A DNA stretch of 64,000 nucleotides, from assembly GCF_003254395.2 (NCBI RefSeq), contig NC_037638.1, positions 19,643,207 through 19,707,206 of the forward strand, in the 5' to 3' direction. This DNA is from Apis mellifera. Taxonomy: Eukaryota; Arthropoda; Insecta; Hymenoptera; Apidae. Every line of letters starts with the position of its first letter. Positions within the stretch are counted from its first letter, which is position 1. The translations under genes and the position numbers were made by a program. A model generated the notes under the pieces. The model had not been told where the DNA came from and searched no databases. It saw only the letters and a list, made by a program, of their open reading frames with translations. Positions 23,784-34,660 of this stretch are shown here, in pieces.

Positions 23784-23926
23784 ATGCACACCACCCCCAT
23801 GATTGCATTCGATCGTCAACAGAAGATGAGGCTTTGGGTGATTATCTGTGCCCTGGTGGTGGCGATTCACGCGTCCATCGCCGAAATGCCAAGGAACAAG
23901 AATCGTGGTAGAGGATCGATGTGGTG
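23784..23926 (+). CDS. Wnt1: Wnt1 exon 1: signal peptide
   Basis: Encodes residues 1-47 and two bases of Trp48. The n-region has basic residues (RQQKMR), the core is LWVIICALVVAI, and cleavage probably falls after HASIA. The exon ends TGG TG/GTAAGT (phase 2) inside the Trp-Trp pair. Upstream UTR extent and transcription start are not determinable from sequence alone. Confidence 0.9.
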
Positions 23927-26418
23927 GTAAGTGAAAAAAAATTATTTCTCCGTTCGATATCGTTTCTCGAATCCGGCGCGTATAAGATAAAGTTAGCGGA
24001 TTGGTGACGGTGTGGCGGTGGTGGTGGGGTAACCGCGCATGACAAGATCGACGAGACGGATGTAAAAAAAAAAAGAAAAGGAAAAATGTACTCGAGTTAC
24101 TCGAGTCTGGTTTCGGGGAAGGAAAAATTTTTCGTGCGTCGTTGTTCGGTAACGGTTTGGCGGTTAATTACGGACCGACAAGAGTCGCGTTAACACCTGT
24201 CTCGCGTCTTTTATCGAACGAACGGTGGCAGCGACACAGGCGGGGCGCGCCTTCTTTATTAATTCATTAATCATAAGGCTGCTGCTCGTTCGTTTCAATC
24301 CGCCAATGATTTCTCATAGGTTGAAACGTGCCCACGTCCCGGCTACAAGAAAATGTTGGATGGATATTAGATAATGGCTAACTTCATTAACCGGGTAATA
24401 AATAATGTTGGCTGTGCACGATCGAGCGTGCGTGCATACGTGGTTGAGCGGCGAGCGCGCTCGTGCTCTCGACCGAAAGAGATAGCCGCGGAAATATCCG
24501 CGTAACGATAAAGTGGCGGCGATAAATCAGCCAGGGTCTCGATTGCTTTTCCAACCGCGTTGATTTAACACACTGTCACGTGCGTCCGCCGCGCGGGTAA
24601 TTATTACCTACGAATTAATTAATCTAATACGACGGTAAATTCGCGTGGACGCGTACAAAACAACCTGCTTCGAATTTTCCAGTCCAGGGAGTAATTTATC
24701 GCCGGCCGTGTCTGCGATAGGTCGACTTTTCGATATATTCGCGTCGGCTAAGCTTGTCGCCTGTTCTCGATAGATATCATTGGCAAATCGCTAATATATT
24801 CGCCGGTAACAGGGGGATAAGTTATCGCGTGTAAGGCGAATAATCCCGCTAGACGAATCTGGTGCGACAGCGTTTCTCTGGGTGGTCTTTCGAACCATCG
24901 CCAACGTCGATCACGAGATGGATATTTTACACGCGACGATCGAGAAATTTGATGATTCGCGGTAGTTGTCTAACTGCGGGCGCGTTAGATCGGAATGGAA
25001 GTGCGCGAAACTGGATCGATCGATCGATCGATGGATCGACACGGAACGAAAAAGACGTTGCTTCGGAGTCGTGACATCTCAACCTGATTCGCGACGTGCG
25101 ATCGCGATTAAATATCGGTTGTACGCGAGGATTAATATTATATTAACGATCGACGAATGACGTTTATGAGGGACACGTTTATGATTTCGAGAGCTGGATG
25201 ATTGTGGTGATCGATGGACGATCGATGAAATAATTCAACGATAATCGCGCGAATTTAATATAGCCTTTTGTCACTGGGAGGGGAGGGGAGGGACGCGTGG
25301 CACCGGATCGTTATTAGTCCTCGTCGGACGATAAATTATTTTCGTCGTGGTGGCGTGTCCGCTGGCAGAAAACACGTGGACAAGCTAGATGGAGAGGAGC
25401 GAGAGGGAGAAGAGGGGACAGAGAACCGGGTAGGATCGTCGTCGAGAATCGTCCCTGAGCTTTCTACCCGACGTAAATTACAAGCAATAGATATATCCTA
25501 ACCGGTCCGGAGCACGGCTTATTTATGGACATCGCGCTTATCGAATGCATCGTATAAACGATCCACCGGGCAAGCGCGCGCCCGCTCGCCCGCCCGCCTG
25601 CCTGCCAGCTCTCGCGTTCTCGAGACCCGCGAGATTCGTCGACCGATCGTGTACGCCAAGAATTTCGCGCGACGACGAAAAGAGACGATCGCTGGAATGA
25701 TTGTTGCAAATAACTCGCTCCCCAAGCTTTCGATTATCATCGCCGAAGAGATTCCTCGATCTCCTATAAATCGTCGAATCTTGAATACGCGAATACGAAA
25801 CGAAAATTTCGCGCTGTTTCTACTCCAAGGGGAAAGAAGAATTCGATTTTCGTCGCGATCGTGGGCGAGTTGGAAGGAGGGGATGTATTGCGCGCTGGTG
25901 TTGGTCGATTTTACGATCCGTTTGTACGTACGTATCGCGATTCGGTTTATTTATACGGGGCGCAAGAGTGTCAACGAGAAATCTCGGTCGCAGCTGGCTA
26001 GACTTTTCGCGGTGAAGCGTGGTGCGGTCGGTTTCCTCCTCGACTGTCTCTGCTAGGCGTCAAGCGAGTCGTTGACAACGGATCGTCGACGGAGGTTCTA
26101 GGAGAACGGTGATTAGCTGTTTATTATGCGCGGCGACGAGAGATCCGATCCCTGCGGGCGCGAGCTATTTTTCGAATCGACGTAGCTCTCTAGGCCGCGT
26201 AGAACGTGCTCCCATTTTCAACTAGGAAAAATAACCAAACGGGAGGCCGCGTCTCTCGTAGCAAAGCGGCAAAGCAGTCGTAAACGATCAATCCTCTTCG
26301 TCTTCGCGCGAGGATCGTCGACCGCCCGATCTCGAAGCATTCCCGATCCCGCTCGAGAAACGTTTCTCTAAAAGTTTGCACGTTCTTCTCACGGATGGAC
26401 AACGGCGCGGGCAGAGAC

Positions 26419-26474
<56 letters not shown>

Positions 26475-29400
26475 AGCGTTTTTCTGCGCGACGCTCGATC
26501 GATCGAGACGCGAATTCTTTCGCAGCCAGAACTCGCGCGGCAGCTTGATTTATATATACGCCGCTACCGTTGACCGAAACTGTTGAACCAGTTTCGTCTT
26601 TCGAACTAATTCTCCTTGCCCCCTTCCTCCTCCCTATCCTCTTCTCTTCTCCTCTCTTCTCTCTTTCTCTCTTTCTCTTCTCTTGAAGAGTCTCTCTTGT
26701 TGTCTCTCCTTCTCTCTTTTCCTTCGACTCTCGAGCCAACTCTCGGAGTGTACCGTTTTTACGCGTAAACCAAATTAGTGTCGACCGAATGCACGAGGAA
26801 TGCCAATGTACGATGTACCGATTGTGAATCGCGGAACCAGAGATTTCGCACGATTTATTATACGGGAGGGATAAAGGTATCATCGTGGTGAAACGGGAAT
26901 GCCAAGTCCCTCGGGGGACCACCCGGTATCGTTCGCTGTCAAAACTCTTCGTTAACGCGATCCTTGTTTGAAAGGGCGTCTTTCGCGCGGAGTCTGCCGC
27001 CTTCTTCCTCTCAGCCCGCCCCCTCCCTCCCAGACTCGATTCTCGAGACGCGGAAGAAGGACGTAGGGAGAGGAGGATGATCTAGCGCGATTATTTTTCT
27101 TTCTTTTCTTTCTTTACTTTCTTTCCTTTTTTTCTTTTCATCGAGCAACAAACACGCGAGGATATAATGTGTTCCGACCGAGGAGAAATTAAACGGACCG
27201 ACTTGGTCGACTTTTCTTCCCAGGGGAATCGCGAAGGCAGGAGAGCCGAACAATTTTTTGCCAATGTCTCCAGCCTCCCTTCACATGGATCCCACAGTGT
27301 ACGCGACCTTGAGGAGAAAGCAACGCAGGTTGGCCAGGGAAAATCCAGGAGTGTTGATGGCCGTGGCCAGGGGCGCGAATCAAGCGATCGCAGAGTGCCA
27401 ACATCAGTTTCGCAATCGTCGATGGAATTGTTCCACCAAGAATTTCCTCCGTGGGAAAAATCTGTTCGGCAAGATCGTGGACAGAGGTGAGCATCGGATT
27501 TCCTTTCTCTTTCTCCGCTGCTTTTTTATCCCCCCGACCGATCATCTGGTTCGTTAATTGCCGCTCGAAAATTATCAGCGCGGCGCGAGCTTCGCTAATT
27601 GACATCGAAAGATATATATACGTATACCTTCGTTCCTAGCGATACTCGAGAAATTAGCGAACATCTTTGCGAAGGCCGAGTTTTTTTTTTTTTATTTTAT
27701 TTTATTTTATCTCATTTCATTTTATTTCGTTTTATTTCCTTTTGCCTCGAATCTCTTTGAGGCTGCCACTCGGACTAGAGTCGAGAAGAATCGAGATTCG
27801 CGATAAAACGGCGCACATATATACATGTATAACGGACCATAAGGTGGACTCGTTCCACGTTCCCAAAAAACAGCCCATTGTCCGTGGTCGTCTCCGACAA
27901 CCGGTATTCCCGATAGAGATTTACAGGAGACGAGGTTTCGAGGAAAGAGGTTGAGAGAAAGACGAAAAAGATGAGGAGCGGATTCTTAAATTTCGCGGAC
28001 TCGGCGAATTCGTCGAGATTCGAACTTTATCTATTAACGTCAATTATCCTTAATTATCCTTAATTTTGGAGGTTGAGCGAAATCGAAAGAAAAAAGATTT
28101 TCTCTTGCGATATCGATTTGGCTACATCGTTATCATATAAACGAAGAGCGAATTCATCGAATTAACCTTCTTATCGCAAAGTGATCGAATTTCAACGCGA
28201 TAATATCGTTAGTCGATCGATTCGCGAAGCACCGTAAAAAGCTAACTGTTCGACCGTGTAATTAAGATATTGGCGTAATTAGATTACGATTCCGTTAATT
28301 GATACGTGATTTTTGAATTTTCTCATCCAGTTGTGGAATTGAAGATCATTGAAACGAGTATCGTCGATGTTTCTTTTATTTATTTTTTTTTTAATACATT
28401 TTTCGAAAGTAAGACGAAAAATTTCAAGATCTGAGAATCGAGAATTCGACCACCGTTATATTATTCTATCTTGAATCGAACATGCTCGCTTCGTATTTCA
28501 TCTCTATTTCGCTTGATTTTCGATGAAGGGCGAAAGATCTCAAGATCTCAAGATCCCTAAGAATTCTTCGAATTCTCGGTGGCGAGAAGGAAAGAGGAAA
28601 GACGCTCGAAGCGGAAGATTATTCGAAGACGACAGAGTGTTGGCGCGGAGGGTTGTAGCGGAAATCAGGGAGATAGAATTGAGTGAAGGGGAGAGAAGAG
28701 GCAAGGATCAGGATCGTGGAGAGAGATCGAGGGGATCGAAAGGGGCGTGCCCTTGGTCCGAAGGCCCCGGGCACGTGCCCTCACCGACCAGATGTATGTT
28801 TTGCAACCTGATAATGGACCTTCTCGTACCAGTTCTGGCTCCCCTGCGGCTCTTTTAGATCTCGTCGAGGCGATTGTAAGCCGAGCTTTTTCGCTCGGCC
28901 CGCTCCCGCCCTATTACGTTCGGTGTCCCCATATGGCCACTTATCGCGCTAGTAAAACTGAAAAAAAAAAAAAAATAAAAAAAAGAAAGTATAGGAATAC
29001 AAAATAACGAAGAGATCGTCGCTGCCCATAACCCTTGCGCTTTGCCACGCATCAACGCGCTTTCGATATATCTCTCTCTCTATCTCTATCATCTATTATC
29101 TTTATCTCGATCGAGATCAAATTCTCGATCATTTTTTTTTTTGTAAATCTTTCACGATAGAAATGTAAATCGTGTGTCATTTATTATTAGAATTCTGATA
29201 TACGTATAGACGCATATGGGAATGAAAGCAACCGTGACCTTTCGCCCCTTTTTTTACGATTGGCTCGATCCAAGGAAGATCAGTTTCTCCTTTTGATCAC
29301 GATCTTGTTCCCCCCTCCCTCTACCCTTCCCCTCTTTCTCTTTCTCTCTTTTAATCAATTCGCATCTTTTGTCTTCGAGCAGATCTTCGAGATTAGATCT

Positions 29401-32400
29401 ACGCGGTGCTCGTGTAAGCGCGCGCGAGGGGAAACGCAGATCGCTATCGACGATTCGTAATGTTCGCGTGTACTCTTATTTAAAGATGGAGGAGGGAGAG
29501 AGGGGGAAGGGGGATCTGGTGCTGCAGACTGGTCGTCGCGGCGACCTAAACGGTCGTTTCCGGATTATGCAAGGGGGTCGTACGATTACATACGCTCGTC
29601 GCGTGTCCTTTTCTTCTCGTCTTTTTCACGATCCTCGCTCTCTTCTCTATCTCTTTTTTCTCCTCTTTTTAATTCCACCCGACCGTGAACGAAATCGGTT
29701 GAATTCGGTAACGTCCGTTCGACGATACTCGAGCGGCAGAAATATCCCGCGCGTGTCCAAACCGAAGGTACGCCGCGATACTTTTGGAGGCGTTTGTACT
29801 CGATATTATAGCTGGTAGTGAGTAGGTTCGCGGCCTGTAATCATTTCGCCGCCAAGAGCCACCTACCGCATCGGTGTCTACCCCTCGGTTTCGTTCGCTC
29901 TCCTTCTCCTTCCTCTTCTTCCTCTCCTTCTTCAGCTTCTTCTTCTTCTTCTTCTTTTCTCCTTTCCCCTGCGGCCGCTCATCGTTTCGAGGTGTTGGTC
30001 TCGCGTGGATTCTCGAGCCGAGAACTCCGTATCCGTCTAATTGCTCGGTAAACTGCGAATCTCGCGTGGCCTCCGTGCGATCCGTTGCGTTTCCTTTCCA
30101 TTTCGGACCACGCGTCCGATTCTGCTTTGAAGAAAAAAGAGAAAGAGAGAAAGTGCAACGCGGAACGAAAGCGATCGGAGCGGGAACGGTATACGAATAT
30201 AGGGAGAGCGTTCCGTGCACGCGGACTTGGAGATCGGGATCGAGATGGAGAGAGGGAGAGAGAGGGAGAGAGAGAGAGAGAAAGAGAAGGACGGGAAGGA
30301 AGGAAGAAAGAGATAGGATGAAGAGGATCGAGAGGCCATTTAAAGGGGAAATTCGCGATCGATATCAAAACGGCGTGGCGCGCGAGCGTCGCGTCTTATA
30401 CGGAGACCCGTCATCGGGTTTTTACGACGGCGTTACGCCGCCATAAATCGCGGCCTATGATGGGCTACATGTGTCGACGGCACGCCACGATTTCTTGCGA
30501 AAACGTGAGCCGCGAGCCAATGGGCCTGTTGCCCCCCATCGGTCCTCCGTGATTTTTACATCTTGTTTGCTTCCACGCTCCGGAGTACGAGTTCCCGCGC
30601 CAGTCCGCATAACCTATATGGCGATCGCATTTTCGCACCCCTTTTCCCCCTACGTGTGACCCCTTCCCCCCCGACCCTGCACCACTTTTGCATTCAAGCA
30701 ACGCGAGCCGGTCGATGCAGTTTTTCGAGGATCGACGTCGCTCCTCGTCGACCAACCACGCGTTTCTCTCCTCCTCCTCTCCCTTCTCGCTCTTCTTTCT
30801 TCCTCGCCCGGCTTCCTCCGGATCTTCGCGGCGGTAGCAATAATTTCCGGCGATTTTATCTTCCTGGAATTTCACCACGGTCGCGGACGACCGTCGTAAA
30901 CCCGCGTCGCGATGTCACTCGGCTACGATCTCCTCTCGTCCTCTCTCCACCACGCCACCTTTTTTTTATTTTTCTTCTTTCGGATCCTCGCCGCGATGAC
31001 GCGCGCTCGCTTTTCGCGAAACAACCAACCGTTTTTCTTCTCCGCTGCGGGAACAGATACGCGACTACGCGAACGACTTTCCTGCAATACGTATGTATGT
31101 ACGTACATACGGATATTTACCCTGTGGCAATGAGCCGCGTCTCCGCTATTTGCACGGACCGATAAAGCGAACGTGAAACCGTTTATTTTATCACGTGCCG
31201 AACGAACAAACCGTCAAAGTCGTCGTCGTCGTCGTCGTCTTCGTATGCGCGTTCCAAACCCGCGAGGAGGACAAACAAACATCCCTCGGAAATATCGAGA
31301 GGTTATGTTCCTTTCTCTCTCCGTGTTTTCGATAACGATTTTTCGCCTCGAATACCGTTCTCGTGACTCGGCTCCGTCTCTCTTATCTCGACCATCCGGA
31401 GCTGTTTGACGATCGTAAAAAATCGTGGAGGAAAGCGATCGTGGAGCGCGGTCTCACGCTCTCTCCAAAGACGATTACGACGAGAAGGGACGTGGCGAGT
31501 ACACGCGAGATGATTTCATCGTCAACAACGACGGGGGAGAACCGGGCGTTTTCGCGAGAAAAACTCCCACCAGCCGTGTAATCCTTTCGGTCATGGCAGT
31601 CCGAGATGATGAGGAATAATATCCGGAACCGATGAAATTTCGAGGAGGACAGCTCGAGGATTCGGCGCGGTAACGCGGTGGAACGGCGTAAATCTTGCGT
31701 TCCCTCGCCGTCGGCCTCTTCCTCGTAAGGTTTTACCTCCGGCCTGGAAAGGATCTATCGACCACCGTTTTCGCCTCCGGTCTTTGGATTCGGAGGATTA
31801 GGGAAAAATCGTCCCTTTCTCTCCACCTCGCTTCCTTTTCTCCTTCCATTCTTATCGCGTTTCGGCGTGAAGGCGCTTTTTCTCGTTCGCGTTCGGGAAA
31901 CGCGTGAACGCGAATGCCGAGCTCGGCCTCAGTCGCGCGCGGAAAACAACTCGTGACGAATTCTCGCCCCGAAATTTGACGCGGTCGATTACGTGGACCC
32001 CGACACCGGCTCCTCCTTCCCTTTTCTTCACGCACTCCACCACGGTTTGACGTCTTACTTCGGTCCCACAGTTGAAGGAAGGGAGCCATCTCTCCCGTTG
32101 GACGACCACGGGAATCGTGACGCATCGAGCGATAACCTCCCGTTATCTCCGCGACCATACACGTAGGTGGCAATTGGCGAAACGACCCTTTCGCTCGGAG
32201 GCTACGCGCCAAGATACCGGTCGGTCGGTTGCAAAGGAACCGGCAGGCACCTGCGCCTTATGCAGATAAGGTCGAGCTGCCTCTCGGGTCAGCCCACTCC
32301 GGGGTTAAGGTCGCGCCTCTTCTCGCTCCAACAACCGCTCGTCTCTGTCTTTCGCTCGAACATCGGACCACGTTTCTTTCCCTTCGCACACATCCTCTCG

Positions 32401-33583
32401 GCTTCCCTCCACACCTGCGCGGAGCGGATTTCGCGCGCGCAGGTAGTCCACGCGAACGGCCAACGATTGAGACGTTCTTCCTCCTCCTCCTCCTCCTCCT
32501 TCGACGTTTCTACTCGCTCGCCGCGATTTACGAATCATCCTCCGTCCGATGTTTCTTTCCGCACTTGGCCGAATATTCGACGGTATGATATACACTTGCG
32601 ACGAACGAGATGAAAGGAAGAAACGTAAGCCGAGTTAACGGTAACGGTATTTTGTTACAGGTTGTCGAGAGACCGCGTTCATCTACGCCATCACTAGCGC
32701 TGCAGTGACTCACAGCATCGCGAGAGCGTGCAGCGAAGGCAGCATCCAGTCCTGTTCCTGCGACTATACTCACCAATCGCGACCACCATCCACCACGCGG
32801 GATTGGGAATGGGGTGGTTGCTCGGACAACATCGGCTACGGTTTCAAATTCTCCCGTGAATTCGTGGACACGGGCGAACGTGGTCGAAATCTACGCGAAA
32901 AGATGAATCTTCACAATAACGAGGCAGGTAGAGCGGTAAGTTTCTTTTTCGCGGCGATGAAACGAGGAGAGGGGGGAAAAAAAAGAGAAAAAAGGATCTC
33001 GAGGTGGTTGCTTCGTGTGTCGCAGCACGTGTCCTCGGAGATGCGGCAGGAGTGCAAGTGTCACGGCATGTCCGGCTCCTGCACGGTGAAGACCTGCTGG
33101 ATGAGGCTACCCAACTTTCGCGTGGTCGGGGACAACCTGAAGGACCGATTCGACGGCGCGTCCAGAGTTATGGTGAGCAACTCGGATCGGGTGCGTGGCA
33201 ATGGGAACGCGATCGTGAGCAATTCGGCGAGCAATTCGGTGCACGGGCATCGGGAAGGTCTGGGTCGTCGACACCGGTACAACTTCCAGCTGAAGCCGTA
33301 CAATCCGGAGCACAAGCCGCCCGGACCGAAGGACCTCGTCTACCTGGAACCCTCACCCCCGTTCTGCGAGAAGAACCCGAAACTCGGCATTCTCGGCACC
33401 CACGGTAGACAGTGCAACGACACGAGTATCGGTGTCGACGGCTGCGACCTGATGTGCTGCGGCAGAGGCTACAAAACGCAAGAGGTGACCGTCGTCGAGA
33501 GATGCGCCTGCACGTTTCACTGGTGCTGCGAGGTCAAGTGTCAGCTCTGCAAAATCAAGAAGACGATACACACGTGTCTCTAG
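23784..33583 (+). CDS. Wnt1: Wnt1 (wingless) secreted signalling ligand, four coding exons
   Basis: Join 23784-23926, 27224-27486, 32661-32935, 33026-33583: 412 residues. This is the secreted Wnt1/Wingless ligand, acting through Frizzled and LRP6/Arrow to stabilise beta-catenin. Residues 16-33 are a hydrophobic signal segment, followed by GRGSMWWGIAKAGEPNN, nearly identical to fly Wg. FRNRRWNCS (110-118) is the Wnt core motif with an N-glycosylation sequon. CHGMSGSC (239-246) carries the palmitoleoylated Ser243. The C-terminal cysteine knot ends in HWCCEVKC and HTCL as in insect Wg. I count 23 cysteines after the signal peptide, a normal set. The loop after DGASRVMVSNSD is Asn/Ser-rich and far shorter than the insert in Drosophila Wg. 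ATG 23784 is the first after an in-frame TGA at 23715. Met15 (23826) has a better start context and sits right before the hydrophobic core. All introns are GT-AG with matching phases. Confidence 0.97.
24596..24632. promoter_or_regulatory. Intronic homeodomain-type palindrome cluster
   Basis: The perfect 13-bp palindrome GGTAATTATTACC precedes AATTAATTAATCTAATAC. Four ATTA/TAAT cores lie in 37 bp inside intron 1 of Wnt1. Enhancer activity is inferred. Confidence 0.25.
26422..26473. repeat. (TC)n microsatellite in Wnt1 intron 1
   Basis: About 26 uninterrupted TC units. Confidence 0.95.
27224..27486 (+). CDS. Wnt1: Wnt1 exon 2: N-terminal Wnt domain
   Basis: Completes Trp48 and encodes residues 49-135 plus one base of Gly136. 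It holds the RRKQRRLARENPGVL helix typical of Wnt1, AECQHQFRNRRWNCS with the first two conserved cysteines, and LFGKIVDR. It ends AGA G/GTGAGC (phase 1). Confidence 0.96.
27487..32660 (+). other. Wnt1: Wnt1 intron 2 (5174 bp)
   Basis: GTGAGC donor, TTTTGTTACAG acceptor. It includes a TTTTA-rich stretch (about 27680-27750), a CTT-rich tract (about 29900-29960), a GA-rich tract (about 30244-30310) and a complex patch at 30430-30720 that could be regulatory. No additional exons with Wnt similarity. Confidence 0.9.
32661..32935 (+). CDS. Wnt1: Wnt1 exon 3: central Wnt domain
   Basis: Completes Gly136 and encodes 137-227: CRETAFIYAITSAAVTHS, the SCSCDY cysteines, DWEWGGCSDNIGYGF, REFVDTGERGRNLR and LHNNEAGRA. 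It ends GCG/GTAAGT (phase 0). Compared with fly Wg the linker before DWEWGG is shorter. Confidence 0.96.
32936..33025 (+). other. Wnt1: Wnt1 intron 3 (90 bp)
   Basis: Very short intron with GTAAGT donor and TGTGTCGCAG acceptor. It is 90 bp, a multiple of three, and in frame without a stop, so retention would insert 30 residues, mostly Lys, Arg and Gly, into the protein. Confidence 0.93.
33026..33583 (+). CDS. Wnt1: Wnt1 exon 4: lipidation hairpin and C-terminal cysteine-rich domain
   Basis: Encodes residues 228-412 and TAG. The acylated Ser codon is at 33071-33073 in CHGMSGSC. KTCWMRLPNFRVVGD and RFDGASRV follow. A variable Asn/Ser loop precedes HKPPGPKDLVYLEPSP, then CCGRGY and the terminal HWCCEVKC...CL knot. 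CNDTS near residue 358 is a second N-glycosylation sequon. Confidence 0.97.
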   Translation, partial: HVSSEMRQECKCHGMSGSCTVKTCWMRLPNFRVVGDNLKDRFDGASRVMVSNSDRVRGNGNAIVSNSASNSVHGHREGLGRRHRYNFQLKPYNPEHKPPGPKDLVYLEPSPPFCEKNPKLGILGTHGRQCNDTSIGVDGCDLMCCGRGYKTQEVTVVERCACTFHWCCEVKCQLCKIKKTIHTCL

Positions 33584-34660
33584 GCCGACCCACTTCTCCC
33601 CCCCCGATTTCCATTCTTTTCGAAGAGACTACCTCCTTCCTGGCGAAGGACACATTTCGGTAGTCGCTCGTCGTTTCCCGAATCAATTTCGTCGTCTTCG
33701 TCGTTGTCCACGACGAGAGAAGAAGATGATCCATGCGATGATCCACATACAACGTTGCGTTCGGTTTCGACCGAAATCGACCGAATCCCGCGAGGAGCTG
33801 TTACGGAGCCGCCGCCTCCTCCTGTATTGTCTCTCAGTATTACGCGAAACGATCGAAACCGTGTATATTTATTACGACGTTCACGGACGCGTATTAAAGA
33901 CTGAGACGGTGAGAATGAATTGTTATCGGATCGCGATCCTAATCTTAGAACGTTAGATGTAAAAATTTTGAAAAATGGTCTCGCTGTACATACGATATTG
34001 TTCTCGGATTTTTTTCTCCGAAATATCGCATGGCGCTTCGAAATTTCCCACGCGTCGTGTTTTCTCCCCCTCCCCCCCTTTTTTGTTTTTTTTTGTCTTT
34101 TTTTATAGCGAACGCGAGATTCGTTAAACTCGTTATTTATTCCGATCCTTCGGATCGCGTACTTGTATATAATATGCGTAGATTAGTTATATACGAATGA
34201 ATATAAATTTATATGTAAAATGTATATATTATATTTTTCGAAATATTTATCGCGCCTGTCGAAGCGTCGCGCGAAAAGTCCCCCCCCTGCCCCGCTTTTT
34301 TGTAAATATTCGACATTGGTGAGATGGAAACGAGATAAACGAGTAAATTATTTTTATATACATCTCTCTCCCTTAGCTCCTTACCGCTGTTACTTTTGAT
34401 CACGTGCGGCGATCACCTATCCATCCACACGGATTCGAGACCGTGGAAGAAACCGCATTTAACCATCCAGTGTTAGATGATAGTCTCGACATCAAACTTC
34501 GAGCGAGGAAACGATGATTTAACGGTAATTGTACGCGCATCGTGGATTCTTTCTTTTTTTTTTTTTCTTTTTTTTTACACGATTTTTTGTAATTTATAAA
34601 AGAATGGACGTATAAAAAAAAAAAAAAGAAAATGAAAATAAAGACGATTTACGAAGGAGT
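33584..34660 (+). other. Wnt1: Wnt1 3' UTR with Pumilio-type motifs
   Basis: After the stop the sequence becomes progressively AT-rich. UGUANAUA motifs (Pumilio response elements) occur at 33985-33992, 34164-34171, 34221-34228 and 34301-34308, with a near match at 33862-33869. Possible poly(A) signals are ATTAAA (33893-33898) and AATAAA (34637-34642). The Pumilio-type motifs lie between the two, so use of the first signal would exclude them. The 3' end is inferred. Confidence 0.55.
34637..34642 (+). terminator. Candidate Wnt1 distal poly(A) signal
   Basis: AATAAA about 1.05 kb after the stop codon, at the end of a long AT-rich 3' region with A and T runs. Confidence 0.4.

Larger units (their letters stand above)
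23927..27223 (+). other. Wnt1: Wnt1 intron 1 (3297 bp)
   Basis: GTAAGT donor and CTTTTCTTCCCAG acceptor. It contains a palindrome GGTAATTATTACC (24596-24608) directly followed by AATTAATTAATC, a candidate homeodomain element, and a (TC)n microsatellite at 26422-26473. GATCGATCGATCGATCGATGG at about 25015 is a short tetranucleotide run. No other gene is seen. Confidence 0.9.

Noticed and set aside
30040..30368. Arg/Glu and Ser/Leu repeat frames in Wnt1 intron 2
   Set aside because: Translations of a GA/TC-rich tract; both strands are equally open, with no domain similarity.
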